Assembly (NCBI GenBank): GCA_032622095.1 | Contig: CP136066.1 | Span: 94,945,319-95,009,318 of the forward strand | Origin: Siphonodentalium dalli | Taxonomy: Eukaryota; Mollusca; Scaphopoda; Gadilida; Siphonodentaliidae | Direction: 5' to 3' | DNA length: 64,000 nucleotides | Shown: positions 37,831-50,820 of the stretch, piece after piece | How positions within the stretch are numbered: position 1 is the first letter of the stretch | How the letters are laid out: each line of letters starts with the position of its first letter | Made by a program: the position numbers and the translations under genes | Notes under the pieces: model-generated | What the model saw: the letters and a program-made list of their open reading frames with translations, nothing else | The model's database searches: none | Told to the model about the DNA's origin: nothing

Positions 37831-39945
37831 CCAAACCTTGGCTGTTTATTTCACAGTTGTCTCTGGGATGATCTGCGTGTCGACTGAGAACACACGGAGG
37901 ATTTGTGTAAATGTTAGCCCAAACTACATTTCGAAGTAACGAGGGCTTTGTTGTTTATTTCGAGGAATAATACCGCATCAGATGAATTCAGCCCAAATAT
38001 ATTGACAGGTGTCGAGGGTCTAACTCTATACTGAGCAATAAAAAAGTAATATAATAAATACCGAGTATATTTAATTTAACGCCAATGGGTCGTTTATGTG
38101 CGTTTAAGAGTGTATTTATGCCTAAAGCAAAGTGAAATAACGATCTTAAAATGAATTGGCCGGTATATTTTATTAGTTATCAGGGTTACCAGGGTCGTAG
38201 TTGCATAAATTACAATATATCTTATTTTTATGCTAAGATAATTGCGTGGTTATTTGTTATAGCTTGATCGGTATTGAGGTTAACACAAATCCCATATATG
38301 GAAATTCCAAATATGGAAAGTGACTTGCGCATGCGCAAAACAGATACAATGGTCTTACTAAAAACGAAGCAATAAACGATTGATAACAACAAACACCGAC
38401 CCAGTTAAATAACGACATTAGATGGCGGTGTATTGCGTCTTTAAGAGTGTGTTGATGTCTATATCATGTGATTATTCTCACTTATACCGTGTTTATATCA
38501 GTTTTATTCTATGTGTTGTTGTGTATTGTATTACTTTGATCAAGGTTGCGCTGTTGTTATTCTCACAAAAGGTAAATTTGATGCGTGTTTGATGCGTGTT
38601 TACATTTCACAATTGCGTCTGCCATGTACAGTCTGCGACGGAATTCCACATGTCCGAGCGCCATTGATTCCTTAATTACGAGACTAATTTATCAAATGAG
38701 GTCAAATTTTCGCATATAACAAGACTCGTATGTTATTCTGCACCATTCTGACGAGTGCCGACTTTCATTTCGCATTATTTTCGTTTTTATCGAAAAATAA
38801 TCGTTCTCTATGGAGATTCCCATGTAAATTTTTTCAACCCAAAAAAATTCATTGTTTTGCCAATTTCAAGCTAGGTTATAGCATGGTCATGGCATAATTT
38901 GGCCTAGCGAGTGACGGTAGACGTTCCTTGAGTGTGCACAACAAATTTTGGTCCCAACGAAGCAGGCTAAAATCCTGAAATTTGTCAATTTTACTTTGCG
39001 TGTGAAGAAAATATTCATTTAAACTTCCAAAATTGGTTGAAATATGCTCAACAACATTCAGTTGAATGGTGACATTATTTATAGTCACCGACTAACTTCC
39101 ACGATGAATCAAATTTGTTTTATTGGTGACAATTATGTCGCGAGAGATAAAAATGTAAAAAAAATTTAAGAAAATGTTAAATTTTAGCTCATTTTAAGAC
39201 TTTAATTGCTTGGTAATTATTGAGATTGCAGTTTCCTTATATGGCAACTCCTTATTTGGAAGTTTCTTGCGCATGCGCAGAAATAATAGAATTCCATGAA
39301 GACGTCGCCATTTTTTTTATTAATCCAGGCAGAGAAATATTTTTGTTTCATTTATTTAATTTATGATGGCGATGTTATTTAATCAATAATAGTCAATTTT
39401 GTGTTGATAACACGATGGTAAGATCAGTTCTGCATATATCCACCGCACCTGCGAAGTTGATTTATATAATCGCAGATTTCAATGATCCTTTGTTCTTGTA
39501 CTAATAATAATACTATTACGCGTTGGGCGGATCTACTGGTTATCCGTAACTTTTTGATTATCTCCCCTGATCTCGTTATGTGATCACGTGACCCAATACA
39601 AATGGCAGCTACCATGAAAATTAGAAGATTCATCGTTTGCGATACAAAACATAACTAAAATGGCAATTTTATTGGAGGAAAAATATAATTTATTTTGCGA
39701 ATGCAATGTAAACCTCACCGCGAGGATATGCAATATATAAAAGTGTTTATGGGTGGCTAAATCAAGCAGATATCGCCATTATTGTTGCCTGCATTGTCTC
39801 TGTTTAGTTTTTTGCCTTCTGGAAGTTCTGCCAAGTTCTGGCAGTTCTGCAACTCAGTGTACTTTAAAACCTGATATGTTTGCTCTGCTTCTTTCCATGG
39901 TGGCTAATAGAGAAGCAGGATACCAACATGAGATTATCAATATTA
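37831..39945. other. Unduplicated DNA with no gene recognised
   Basis: About 2.1 kb of AT-rich sequence without a partner in the window. A related pair of motifs, TTGCGCATGCGCA, occurs near 38327 and 39269, each after a TTATATGG/CCATATATGG-type stretch. A frame starting at 39753 encodes a hydrophobic, Cys-rich N-terminus (CCLHCLCLVFCLLEVLP) that could be a signal sequence, but it runs into a transposon and has no family resemblance. Confidence 0.45.
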
Positions 39946-40130
39946 GGCCCCTCAAAAAAGATTACTTGTTTATCATAGGTTTTTTTTTCCAGGGTAGGGG
40001 CGGGAGGGACATTTGTTTTTTGTTTTTTTGTTTTGGGATCCGATAAGGTAAGTTATCGGGGGGAACGTAATATATAACTACTTTCACAAAACTCACGTTT
40101 TATTTCAATCTATTTCGGCACAAATCTAGT

Positions 40131-40430
40131 TCACTTCTTTTCAACAGGCAGTCCTCTCCCTCTGCAAGCTGTGCATATTGGGTAAGATCTTTCATCCAAT
40201 GGTTCCAGGTCGTCTTCTGTTCCACAATGTATACATATTCTATCATTACCTGCACTATACCAAGGCAATTCTATCTTGTCATGGCAAGATAGATTTCCCT
40301 TAATATAGACGGGTGGATAGTCAGTTTGACACTTTTACTTTAACAATTGCATTGACGGTCGGGGAGGGGTTGCGAACTGTCCAATGCACCACCCCTGAAC
40401 ATTTCATACACTTGGATGAGACTGGTATGC
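40131..40430 (-). pseudogene. Decayed CXXC-type zinc-ribbon frame inside the TTA element
   Basis: On the minus strand one frame reads SSKCMKCSGVVHW. After a frameshift near 40320, a second reads GNDRICIHCGTEDDLEPL followed by YPICTACRGRGLPVEKK and TGA (40133-40131). The CX2C pairs look like metal-binding knuckles. Because the frame is broken and lies between transposon ends it is probably transposon-borne. I do not recognise the family. Confidence 0.45.
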
Positions 40431-40584
40431 TCTGGGAGTGTTGTCCCGTAAAAGGGCTTAAGAACCTTCGGCCCATCGGTGATTTGTATAATCACAAATC
40501 CCATAGTCTATAACGCGTAACAGACAAATACTTTAATTTTATAAAATGCACGGCTTGAAACTATACACAGAAACACGTGTTTCC

Positions 40585-40876
40585 GGGTTGGCGATTATCG
40601 CAATACGATAGGGTAACTATCACAAGTATAACGTACTCTGATAACAACTTATCGCCAAATTCATGCTTCAAACATTTTAAACACGTCATCTTCGGCTTCT
40701 TTTATTTTATTTTTATGAATAATAAATGGGGTGATAAATATGTATATAACGACAAATAGAATCAAATTATCCATTTTCCCGTGAAACTTAGGACAGGCAA
40801 GCCAGGTACAAAAATTGGTGAAATATGAGTACGAACGTCAAAGTGTTCCCCTATCGTATTGCGATAATTGCCAACC
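40585..40876. repeat. Nested inverted repeat within the TTA element
   Basis: GGTTGGCGATTATCGCAATA at about 40586 is matched in reverse complement at about 40849-40876 (TATTGCGATAATTGCCAACC with one mismatch), giving arms of about 28 bp. No clear TSD is visible: the flanks GTGTTTCC and GTGTAGTC agree only in part. It is probably a small MITE inserted in the larger one. Confidence 0.55.
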
Positions 40877-41023
40877 GTGTAGTCGTTCTTTGACCGATAT
40901 TGAGCTCCGCGTAAAGCATATATTGGTGTTGTGGAGATAATATAAAAAACAAAAAATAATACGCACGGGAGGAATTTTAGGGGCGGGCGCCTATGATAAA
41001 CAAGTAATCTTTTTTGAGGGGCC

Positions 41024-41554
41024 TTATATATAATCAGATAATAGCAGCCGAAAGACTGTCAATTACCTTAAGGTATTTGGCTACTGCCACTACTGGTATA
41101 CTACGTACTTCTCGTAGATCGGTGTTAATTATCTTCGTCAATGATGTCATGTCACGCTTGTTAATAATTCATTTGTTCGGAAATACTTATTGGGGGTCGA
41201 AACGTATAAAATTGAACTACCACCACTTCCAAAAACAACACCGATAAACAATAACGCTCTTTTCTGTTCCATGCAATGGAAATGGCTATTTATTGTCCTG
41301 GTATCAGTGATATAAATGAATGCCTAAAATTAGTATTATCCTGAAATAAATTTATGCCACTTTGGCGAACATGGGAACCACGGTACAATTTATGCCATTT
41401 AGGCACACTTCAGAGTGAAATCAGGTCTTATATTTCGGCGAGAATCCAAATCTAGATTCTCGTAAATATTCTCGCAAATTACCCTGGATTCTCGTGAAAA
41501 AGTATATATGGATTCTCGCAAAATCAGATGAAATATATGCCCTGGAAATATAGC
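41024..41554. other. Unduplicated stretch, nothing recognised
   Basis: AT-rich DNA. The only pattern is a loose repetition of GATTCTCGTAAA/GATTCTCGCAAA words near 41443-41523. No gene is seen. Confidence 0.4.
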
Positions 41555-43496
41555 AAATCGTTTAATAATGCTTTAGAATTTTTGTTTTCGGAGATTTATA
41601 TATATGCTTAAAGACATATTATGGACTTGTTATGGACTTTTTCGGGTGCGAGAAATTGATAAGTTAGTGCTCAGGCACTTTGCCAACATGGGGAATGTTA
41701 TCATTCTACTAACATCACTGAAAATTTCCAAAAAAATCTACCACACCACTTAATAGAGAACATCGTCTGAACTACTCCAAATTGTAAATATTTACATCTC
41801 GATTCGGGGCGCAACTATCGGCTATAATTAAAGAAAAATGATTTCGCCATCGAGAGTCATTGCATTTAACTAATATATAAGAATGACGTTGTGTATCATC
41901 CATTTGGATTAATATTCGTAACAAATAACTACTTTGAGAAAGATTATTCTTAATTTCTATTTGATCACTCTGCCCGGTGTCTGCCGGAGTGTTTCACATC
42001 ACTTTAATCAAGGAAGACTGTTCAGAAAAACTGCATTTCAAGAAATCGTTTAATGCTTTAGAATTTTTGTTTTCGGAGATTTATATATATGCTTAAAGAC
42101 ATATTATGGACTTGTTATGGACTTTTGCGGGTGCGAGAAATTGATAAGTTAGTGCTCAGGCACTTTGCCAACCTGGGGAATGTTATCATTCTACTAGCAT
42201 CACTGAAATTTTCCAAAAAAATCTACCACACCACTTCATAGAGAACATCGTCTGAACTACTCCAAATTGTAAATATTTACATCTCGATTCGGGGCGCAAC
42301 TATCGGCTATAATTAAACAAAATTGATTTCGCCATCGAGAGTCATTGCATTTAACTAATATATAAGAATGACGTGTATCATCCATTTGGATTAATATTCG
42401 TAACAAATAACTACTTTGAGAAAGATTATTCTTAATTTCTATTTGATCACTCTGCCCGGTGTCTGCCGGAGTGTTTCACATCACTTTAATCAAGGAAGAC
42501 TGTTCAGAAAAACTGCATTTCAAGAAATCGTTTAATGCTTTAGAACTTTTGGTTATCGGAGATTTATATATATGCTTAAAGAGATATTATGGACTTGTTA
42601 TGGACTTTTTCGGGTGCGAGAAATTGATAAGTTAGTGCTCAGGCACTTTGCCAACCTGGGGAATGTTATCATTCTACTAACATCACTGAAAATTTCCAAA
42701 AAAATCTACCACACCACTTCATAGAGAACATCGTCTGAACTACTCCAATTTGTAAATATTTACATCTCGATTCGGGGCGCAACTATCGGCTATAATTAAA
42801 CAAAAATGATTTCGCCATCGAGAGTCATTGCATTTAACTAATATATAAGAATGACGTTGTGTATCATCCATTTGGATTAATATTCGTAACAAATAACTAC
42901 TTTGAGAAAGATCATTCTTAATTTATATTTGATCACTCTGCCCGGTGTCTGCCGGAGTGTTTCACGTCACTTTAATCAAGGAAGACTGTTCAGAAAAACT
43001 GCATTTCAAGAAATCGTTTAATGCTTTAGAATTTTTGTTTTCGGAGATTTGTATATATGCTTAAAGACATATTATGGACTTGTTATGGACTTTTTCGGGT
43101 GCGAGAAATTGATAAGTTAGTGCTCAGGCACTTTGCCAACCTGGTGAATGTTATCATTCTACTAATATCACTGAAAATTTCCCAAAAAATCTACCACACC
43201 ACTTCATAGAGAACATCGTCTGAACTACTCCAAATTGTAAATATTTACATCTCGATTCGGGGCGCAACTATCGGCTATAATTAAACAAAAAATGATTTCG
43301 CCATCGAGGGTCATTGCATTTAACTAATATATAAGAATGACGTTGTGTATCATCCATTTGGATTAATATTCGTAACAAATAACTACTTTGAGAAAGATTA
43401 TTCTTAATTTCTATTTGATCACTCTGCCCGGTGTCTGCCGGAGTGTTTCACATCACTTTAATCAAGGAAGACTGTTCAGAAAAATTGCATTTCAAG
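41555..43496. repeat. Four tandem copies of a 486-bp unit
   Basis: Units start at 41555, 42043, 42525 and 43011 with AAATCGTTTAAT and have lengths 488, 482, 486 and 486 bp. They are about 97-98% alike by eye and break off after TTTCAAG at 43496. Each unit holds TATGGACTTGTTATGGACTT, a direct doublet, and CTGCCCGGTGTCTGCCGGAG. No long frame is shared by the units. Confidence 0.9.
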
Positions 43497-43870
43497 ATCA
43501 CCAAACAACTTTCCTTTTTAAGACCACCACATCTTTCCAAAGATGTACTTCTTCCATTTTGCTATCAAAGACCGAAAAATGTCGTTAAACTAGAGATCCA
43601 AATACCCACTAAGGGCCCCTATATCTTGAAATATTAAAGACTGAAAATGTCGTTAAACTATAAAGACCGAAAAATGTCGTTAAACTAGAGATCCAAATAC
43701 CCCCTATATCTTGAGATATTATAAAGACCGAAAAATGTCATTAAACTATTAAAGACCGAAAAATGTCGTTAAACTACAAAGACAGAAAAATGTCGTTAAA
43801 CTAGAGATCCAAACATCCCCATCCCCTATTTGTTTAGACAATACAGAACGAAATATGTCGTTACACCATT
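43497..43870. repeat. Irregular short tandem array
   Basis: About seven copies of AAAGACCGAAAAATGTCGTT AAACTA, spaced unevenly, some followed by GAGATCCAAATACCC. It directly follows the 486-bp array. Confidence 0.75.
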
Positions 43871-45389
43871 AATACATAATTTGTGTTTATGAAAGTCTGG
43901 CACACATTAGCAGTTTGTTTTCAGTACATTTTAATATTCATTGGAACGTAAACAATTATTCGGTGACAGAAATCATGTTAATATCGCCTTTCGTTACTGG
44001 TTTCCTCGACTCAAATATTTCTCACTGCTCAATACTTATAATTAAAAAAATGTTCTGTGTTTTGTGTCACTTCTTAATAGCATTATGTATTCTGCTATTG
44101 AAAAGAAAAAAAGTTGCAGTATACCTTAAAGGTACGGAAGGCCTTGGTGGGTATCCTGTGAACATATTTCCACCTGTCAAAAACCGCTACAAACGATATA
44201 ATATTCAAATATAGACATACTTTGTTAATATACAAATGAGAAATATCTCATAAACAGTGTGTTATTGTCGTAAATTTGACGATTGTTATGTAAACTAAGC
44301 ATAACAAGTTACTTTCTTGGTGTTTCTTTATATTATGATGGTAAACATAAAGAGCGTATTTGTTGCTCAATTCCTTATTTGGAAATAATAAAGAGCGTTT
44401 ATACCATTTGTGTGTGATTAGCCAGTAGCATTGTGCTGCCTTCTATAACACAATCAGACTCTTGTTTAGGTAAAATTTAGTAGGTCTTTATGTAAGCATG
44501 ATGTTTACGCGATAGTGATCGTATATTTGAACCAAAATGTATGCGTTTTAATATTTTTCTGTTTACGGTGTTTGGAACAAATATGAATATTTTCGACAAC
44601 TAAGCCCCCTCGTCCCTTTAATATAATTAATATAACATCCCTCATCCAATAATCTCCAAATTGCATATCTAATTTCAATCCTAGTTACACGTCACACCGC
44701 CCCTCATAATTTGCCAATTGTACACCCTTTTTTTTGCTGCTGCTGTAACTGCTCAATTTCTTTAAAAATTATTGAAAAAATGGCCCTCCCGCCCGCCGAC
44801 ATTTACCTCTGATTTTGTTTTTGATCATCGGTCCGCACCAAAATTGAGCAGACGTCCCTATATGATATACCTATTTAAACCGGGTATACACGGTGGTGTA
44901 ATAGATGAACCGTTAATTTAACCGTTTAGGTAGCATATTTCCACGTATACGTTATCACGACAAATCCCTGCTGATCTGTTATTAATGAGCCAAACAATTA
45001 ACATGTCAACACACTCTGGCCCGCCAATGCTACAGTGTATAAACGTAACGGGACAAATATGCACATTATATTGGCAGCTAACGAGAACATTCATCACCAG
45101 CAATCTGCTCACCCCTTTCAGCCGATACGATAGAAACTAAACGATTTGTTACTTCTAATTACCCGTACTTAATTACACTACTTGCGTGTTAATAAAGTAC
45201 GACCCCATTACCACTAAAGTGAACCATGGGATTTAGAACATTAATATTCACTCTTACATAGTTCCACATTCAAGGGTCGCCTTGTGTAATCGTATGTCAG
45301 TTGTAACGTTGTGAAACTGCAACCGAACTGAATTATTCTATGCTAAATAGTTCATGGCTGACCTGATGCATGCATCTTAGTTTTCTTGT
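43871..45389. other. Unduplicated DNA, no gene recognised
   Basis: A frame at 43915-44214 (99 codons) has hydrophobic stretches (FCVLCHFLIALCILLL) but no recognised domain, and its base composition is like the surrounding AT-rich DNA. AATAAAGAGCGT occurs twice (near 44346 and 44386) in related contexts. Nothing else is seen. Confidence 0.4.
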
Positions 45390-45435
45390 TAATAATTGCG
45401 CCGGGGCGTAATCCAATTGCGCTGCAGTTGGATTA

Positions 45436-46717
45436 AGCTGCTTTCACATATGTATACATGCGTTTAACGCATGCGTTTTACGGATGCGTTAGGCGGACGT
45501 GCGTTTATAGCTTTCAGATACCTCCGTTTACCTCTGCGCGTACGTGTCCATTAGCGGATGCGTGAAGAATTATTTGTGTTTACATATTGTCCTATCGCCA
45601 TGGATTCCGACGACGACGAGGACGTTCCAATGATTGCTTAATCGGGTATACTTATCTCGAATACTTCTCCACATTGTCTTCAAATTTAGTACTAAATGAG
45701 AAGAAAAAAACGCAACGTTTGGAGCGGTTTCGCAGATTTTAAGCCATATTGCTTTTACATTTCATTGTCCTCCATGCAACGAATCCATGAATCGTTTTAG
45801 TATTGAAACAAATGTGTTCAGTTTCACTCGCCAATATAGGGACGAACAAATACACATATGTAGACTAAATGAACAGAAATTTAGCAATATAATTTGGTAA
45901 TATATCCCAAGATATTGGTATATATTTAACAGAAATACCAACATACCAAATGCTGAATTATGGTATAGTGAATATTGAATCTATATTGATGTTGACATGA
46001 ATTTAGCGTCAGTTAAAACAACAGATGAACCACCCTCTCCAAATAAACAACAATACTATACACATTGTGTCACCCTGCCATCGTGCATGGACTGGGAGCT
46101 AATTGCCTGAACATTCTCTATGTCCCGAGTTCTTCGTGACGCTCGAAATTGTTTCCCATGAATTTTGCGATCTCTGTGAATCGTGATATCCAATATTTTT
46201 CGGATTAAACAGGTTGTCAAATTGGCGTACATAATCTATCAGCTTCGTACCTGTGTTTAGGCATGGTGCACCTACGCTTCTATGAGAGACTGCCAGCAAT
46301 AATGCTACTTCCCACAAAACCAAGGCATTCGATGTCATTTGATGTATATTTTTACCTATAACTGCAATCACAATTATTTCATTCTTGTTTAATTTGACCC
46401 AAGATTACATAGCATGGTGCCAGTTGGCATACGCCCCCACATATTATACCATTCTCATTCGTAAACACCACAAAATATCTACGGTATATCCCATGATTAA
46501 CGACATCGCACCGAATACCCCTGTCCGCTATGCGTAAAACGGACAGCTTTTCGGTCTCGGAGCGAAAAGTTATGCGCGCACGCACGCACGCGCCTTAAGC
46601 GGATGGTATGCATGTGAAAGCCCCAGCGATAACATTGGAGATCGAAACGATGCGCTTACGGATGCGCGTACGGATGCGTAAAACGCATGCGTTAAACGCA
46701 TGTATGTGAAAGCAGCT
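45436..46717. mobile_element. Harbinger-like non-autonomous element with TTA target site
   Basis: A 1,282-bp element with inverted ends AGCTGCTTTCACATA... / ...TATGTGAAAGCAGCT. The inverted repeat goes on with TGCGTTTAACGCATGCG, and TTA lies on both sides (45433-45435 and 46718-46720). The paralog at 28763-28782 has the uninterrupted GTTGGATTATGCTTCAGC. A minus-strand frame (46371-46099) shows no recognised domain. Transposase is absent. Confidence 0.88.
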
Positions 46718-46729
46718 TTATGCTTCAGC

Positions 46730-46879
46730 CAGGGGTGGCGCCAGGATTTCTCCGACGCAGGGGTTATGATCCCCCGACAGGGTGCTATAGCTACCGCGGG
46801 CTGACAACTGCATGCAGACCTCCTCGACAGGGGGCTATAGTCACCCCGCACAGCCCCCTCCCCTGGCGCCACCCCTATA
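46730..46879. mobile_element. hAT-like MITE, second copy
   Basis: A 150-bp partner of 28783-28931, with ends CAGGGGTGGCGCCAGG / CCTGGCGCCACCCCT and GCTTCAGC on both sides (46722-46729 and 46880-46887). Confidence 0.7.
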
Positions 46880-48063
46880 GCTTCAGCGTTATTGGATAAC
46901 GCTTCAGTCCAATTAATAATACATGTAAATTTTGCTCTCATATATAGAAGTCAGGCATGGGAAAAGGCCAGAATCCAGAATCGGCGATTTAGTTTATGTC
47001 GTTGATTTCCATCAAACTGCTATTACAGTATATATAGTAATATCCGCGGGTTATACAGCACGGAATATAATGGTGTGGTCTAAAGATGTCTAAGTTATAG
47101 GGAGGGTGCTGGCAGACAATTATAAAAATTCATAGCACATTTTGTCGCCAATTTATACCAAACGTATACGTGTAACTTATCGCCGGTTTGCTCCAAACTT
47201 TGATGTAGGCAGCCTATGTATGATGAGGAATACAATGCATGATGTATTTTCAATTTTCTGAAGTAGCGTTAACGGGTCAGTGATGGTGTCCGTATGGACA
47301 CAAGGAGAATTGTCACACGGAGCGGCTCATATCCAATACACATATTATACAGGTAATAAATAAAAACGATTGTGACGATAACGATATACACAATGCACCT
47401 CACAAACTTGTGTCTTTTGGTGGATGGTGTACGTCCGCTCTCCTATATAGAGAGGAACCCGATAACCTGATCGTGTATCTGGGAAAGTTTGTCAGTTGCT
47501 TTCCGGGTGTCAGTGGTGTCTACGTGTTGTGGTGTGATTTCATAGTGAAGTTAGCCTTTCAGAGTCTTTCTCCGCTAAAGTAATTAATGTGTGTTGATGC
47601 ATCGACGTATATAAATACAGATCGATGGTTGAACTTATTATCTGAACAGTTCCCACCAATGAATATGCATGATTCAGCTATTGCATTATCTGTTTTTTAT
47701 CTGTTTTATTATCTGAACACCCATTTAAATGAACCACGCGATCACAGGTCGTTTATTAACTTGTCACCTGACCATTTCCAGATGACAACTAAAACATGCT
47801 TGATGGGACCTATATACACGAACTATAATGGCTCAGCACAGACTTGGAAGTACAGTACCCCGTCCCATGCAGGTTGGCCTAAATTGCCGGAAATCGTGTA
47901 TTGCTACCTTAGGGTAAACTAAGGTTGAATTTCCAAAGTTGAAAAGCTTGAGGTACGAGTAGGATTAATTCAGTCAGTAAATTTCATCTGAATTCAACGT
48001 TTTCAGATATTTACTGGTAATTACGTTGAAAGGCAATGCAGGACATTCTATTCTTAAATGTTA
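46880..48063. repeat. Segment beta upstream of U1 copy G
   Basis: No gene is seen. Matches 28932-30094. The frame at 47587-47922 is the copy discussed under 28940-30094. Confidence 0.6.
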
Positions 48064-48177
48064 AAGGGTGGGCGCGAACGCAGACCACATGACGCATAAA
48101 TAATGCAGTCGAGTAATCGCTAGTGTCATCCAAACCGACTCGCCCAGATCGCGGTTTCTCCTCTGCCAGGTAAGTAT
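48064..48177 (-). pseudogene. U1: U1 snRNA pseudogene, type II, copy G
   Basis: Only 114 nt remain. The 5' end ATACTTACCTGGCAGAGGAG and stem-loop IV are present, with one change in the latter. Stem-loop III, most of stem-loop I and the whole U1A loop are deleted. It derives from the same lineage as copy E with a further loss. Confidence 0.8.
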
Positions 48178-48236
48178 GTTTAAGCACGGAATCTATTCCG
48201 GCCAGTATACAGCGGCGCAGCTAAGTATATTATAAA

Positions 48237-49337
48237 CAAAAGGTGGCATCAGAGATGCTGTGTCTCGTTTTCGGTGGCTTACCGCCGGTGGCTACCGCCA
48301 ATTGGTGTGCATCAGTATCGGTAGACTAATTAATAGGTAAAATCGGTTAATATTTGTTCAAGTTATCGCGCTAACGAGCTAAAAATTCACGAAAAATGAC
48401 TAATTAAGGGCCATAACTCTATCAAATTTTATCGGGCCAGGCTGGTTTTCGAATTCGTCCTAACGAGCAAAAAATTCATGAAAATTTACTAATTAAGGGC
48501 CATAACTCTATTAAATTTTATTGGGCCAGGCTGGTTTCGAACTCGTCCAGGATATTATTGGAAGACACCTATATACCAAATTTTAGTTGAATCGGATGAC
48601 GTTTGTTGAAGTTATCGCGATAACGAGCTAAAAATTCACGAAAAATGACTAATTAAGGGCCATAACTCTATCAAATTTTATCGGGCCAGGCTGGTTTTCG
48701 AACTCGTCCGAAATATTCTTGGCAAGTATGTCTATTCCAAATTTTAAACAAATCGGAGGACGTTTGTTGAAGTTATCGCGCTAACGAGCTAAAAATTCAC
48801 GAAAAATGACTACTTAAGGACCATAACTCTATCAAAATTTTATCGGACCGGGCTGGTTTTCGAACTCGTCCGAGGTATTCTTGGGAGACACCTATATACC
48901 AAATTTCACTCAAATCGGATAACGTTTGTTGAAGTTATCGCGCTAACGAGCTGAAAATTCGTGAAAAATGACTAATTAAGGGCCATAACTCTATCAAATT
49001 TTATCGGACCAGGCCGGTTTTCGAACTCGTCCGAGATATTCTTGGGAGACACCTATATCCCAAATTTCAATCAGATAACGTTTGTTGAAGTTGTTGCGCG
49101 AACGAGCCTAAAATCAGTGAAAAATGGCAAAGGGACATAACTCTGTAATAAATATGCGGACGAACCCGATTTTTTGTCTGCAGCTTACGTGCATGGATAT
49201 GTACTCACACACCAATATTTTTTTTAATCCGTCAATAAACGGTTGAGTTATAAGCAAAACACGCCGCCCGCCCGCCCGCCCGCCCACCGTCCCCCTTTAA
49301 ACTATAAGTCGAGTTTTGGAGAAAAAAACTCGACTAA
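48237..49337 (+). mobile_element. Helitron-like element with 161-bp repeats, second copy
   Basis: Partner of 30286-31441. It has about five 161-bp units and an intact 3' end: a hairpin GTCGAGTTTT...AAAACTCGAC followed by TAA before T, preceded by a (CCCG)n run near 49264-49285. Confidence 0.65.
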
Positions 49338-50820
49338 TAAAATAGCGGCTTTCATTTTACAAGAAATGGTTATCTTTTAACTAAAATATAGGATAATTGT
49401 TATCCTGAAATATAATTGGTTCAAAAGTACATCATATTTGGAATAATCAGAATAAATCCATGAAATCTCACAATAAAATTTCTTTTTTTATACGTATGTC
49501 ACACGTTATACATAAAATCTCACAATAAAATTTCTTTTTTTATACGTATGTCACACGTTATACATATACGTAAGTCACACGTTATACACATACGTAAGTC
49601 ATACGTTATACAGGGTAGAGTTCTTGTCCCTTAGCTGTGGAATGTTGTACGCATGCATAATTGAGTCGGTCAAAGACCAACTGAACAAACTTCATAATTA
49701 TTCAGTTCCGCCCCGTTGAAATGTTTCTTGGTCCCTTATTCCGGGGACTTTGCGACAGGACAAATGAGGTTTCCATATAAATAACAACTTTAGTAAATAA
49801 ATTAAACACTAATATGACCATACGTAAACGTAATAAAGCCCGCGTAGATTAAATCCATATTTCAGTTTGCGATCCAAATTATATTTATAATAAAAATCGC
49901 TTTTGAATTATCCCGGATACCTAACAACTAATAAAAATTCCTATTCAGAGACGTTGCGACAGGGCCAATGGGGTTCCCCTATAATTAAACAACTTTGGTA
50001 AACAAATTCAACGCTTCAAACCATCGTTATATAAACGTTACTGTTACAGCTACATTACCAATCAAATTCTAATTAGTCCTATAAAATACCGAAGTCCATA
50101 AAAATCGTTAAGTCGTAAACATTGGAAAATGTACCTGGCAGATGTTATAATGGTGTTAGTTTTTCAAAATTTTGAATTAAAAAAAATAAAATAAAATCGG
50201 TTTGTTAAATTGAGCAAGGAATTCAATCTAAATAAAATAAATTAAAACAATATATATAAATCAACATGTTTCAATCATCAAAATGTGCTCGAAGCGCACA
50301 AAGGGGGTCGCCGCTAAATAATGGCTCTATCTTAGATCAAAATGTAAGCGAAGTCCCACAAAGTGGACCACAGGACCTCTCCGACGCTGAAAATTGGCTA
50401 GTTCAGTATAATAGAAGTAAGTTGCTTGAGTAGACTAACATAAGTGGTATTAATACTATTATAATATGTTAGATAATGGGCTGGTTGACAGACTAATCAG
50501 GAAATAGTTCGAAATTATGGAATTGTGTTTATCCTGCACAAATGAGATCATTCCCTGTCATATAAGTGATATCAGTAGAGTTTTATGCGGGTTTAGACCA
50601 AATTTAGTGAAATTTTGGGGGTGGGTGTAAAACAATTTGGTGTAAAGTTTTTTGTTTTTGTTTTTTGCAGATTTGGGGGTCCCCTGATTTCCGTTCGCAA
50701 ATATACTTTTCCCCAAGAACGATAATCCGAGAAGTTGGGATTGAGAAACTTCCCTGATAGCCAGCTCTGATCATAGGGTCATGCAAACCGAAGTAAGGAA
50801 TATTTTTATTTTTATTATTA
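49338..50820. repeat. Segment beta end and start of segment alpha
   Basis: No gene is seen. Matches 31442-32874. The ACGTAAGTCACACGTTATAC array (about 49490-49614) has an extra duplicated unit, ATCTCACAATAAAATTTC. Confidence 0.6.

Larger units (their letters stand above)
39946..41023. mobile_element. Harbinger-like DNA element with 35-bp inverted ends
   Basis: The ends are GGCCCCTCAAAAAAGATTAC (left) and the exact reverse complement (right, to 41023); the match runs about 35 bp. Flanking TTA (39943-39945 and 41024-41026) fits the 3-bp TSD of PIF/Harbinger-type elements. It carries a decayed zinc-ribbon frame on the minus strand and a nested inverted repeat at 40585-40876. No DDE transposase is recognised. 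Confidence 0.75.

Noticed and set aside
39753-40046. A secreted protein with a signal-like N-terminus
   Set aside because: The frame runs across the end of a TTA element, has no relatives I can name, and lacks splice signals or conservation evidence.
43915-44214. A 99-codon frame with hydrophobic segments
   Set aside because: AT-rich sequence with Lys/Ile/Phe bias typical of random frames. No domain, no second copy and no exon context.
46570-46941. A 123-codon minus-strand frame
   Set aside because: It crosses from one MITE into the next and reads through their ends.
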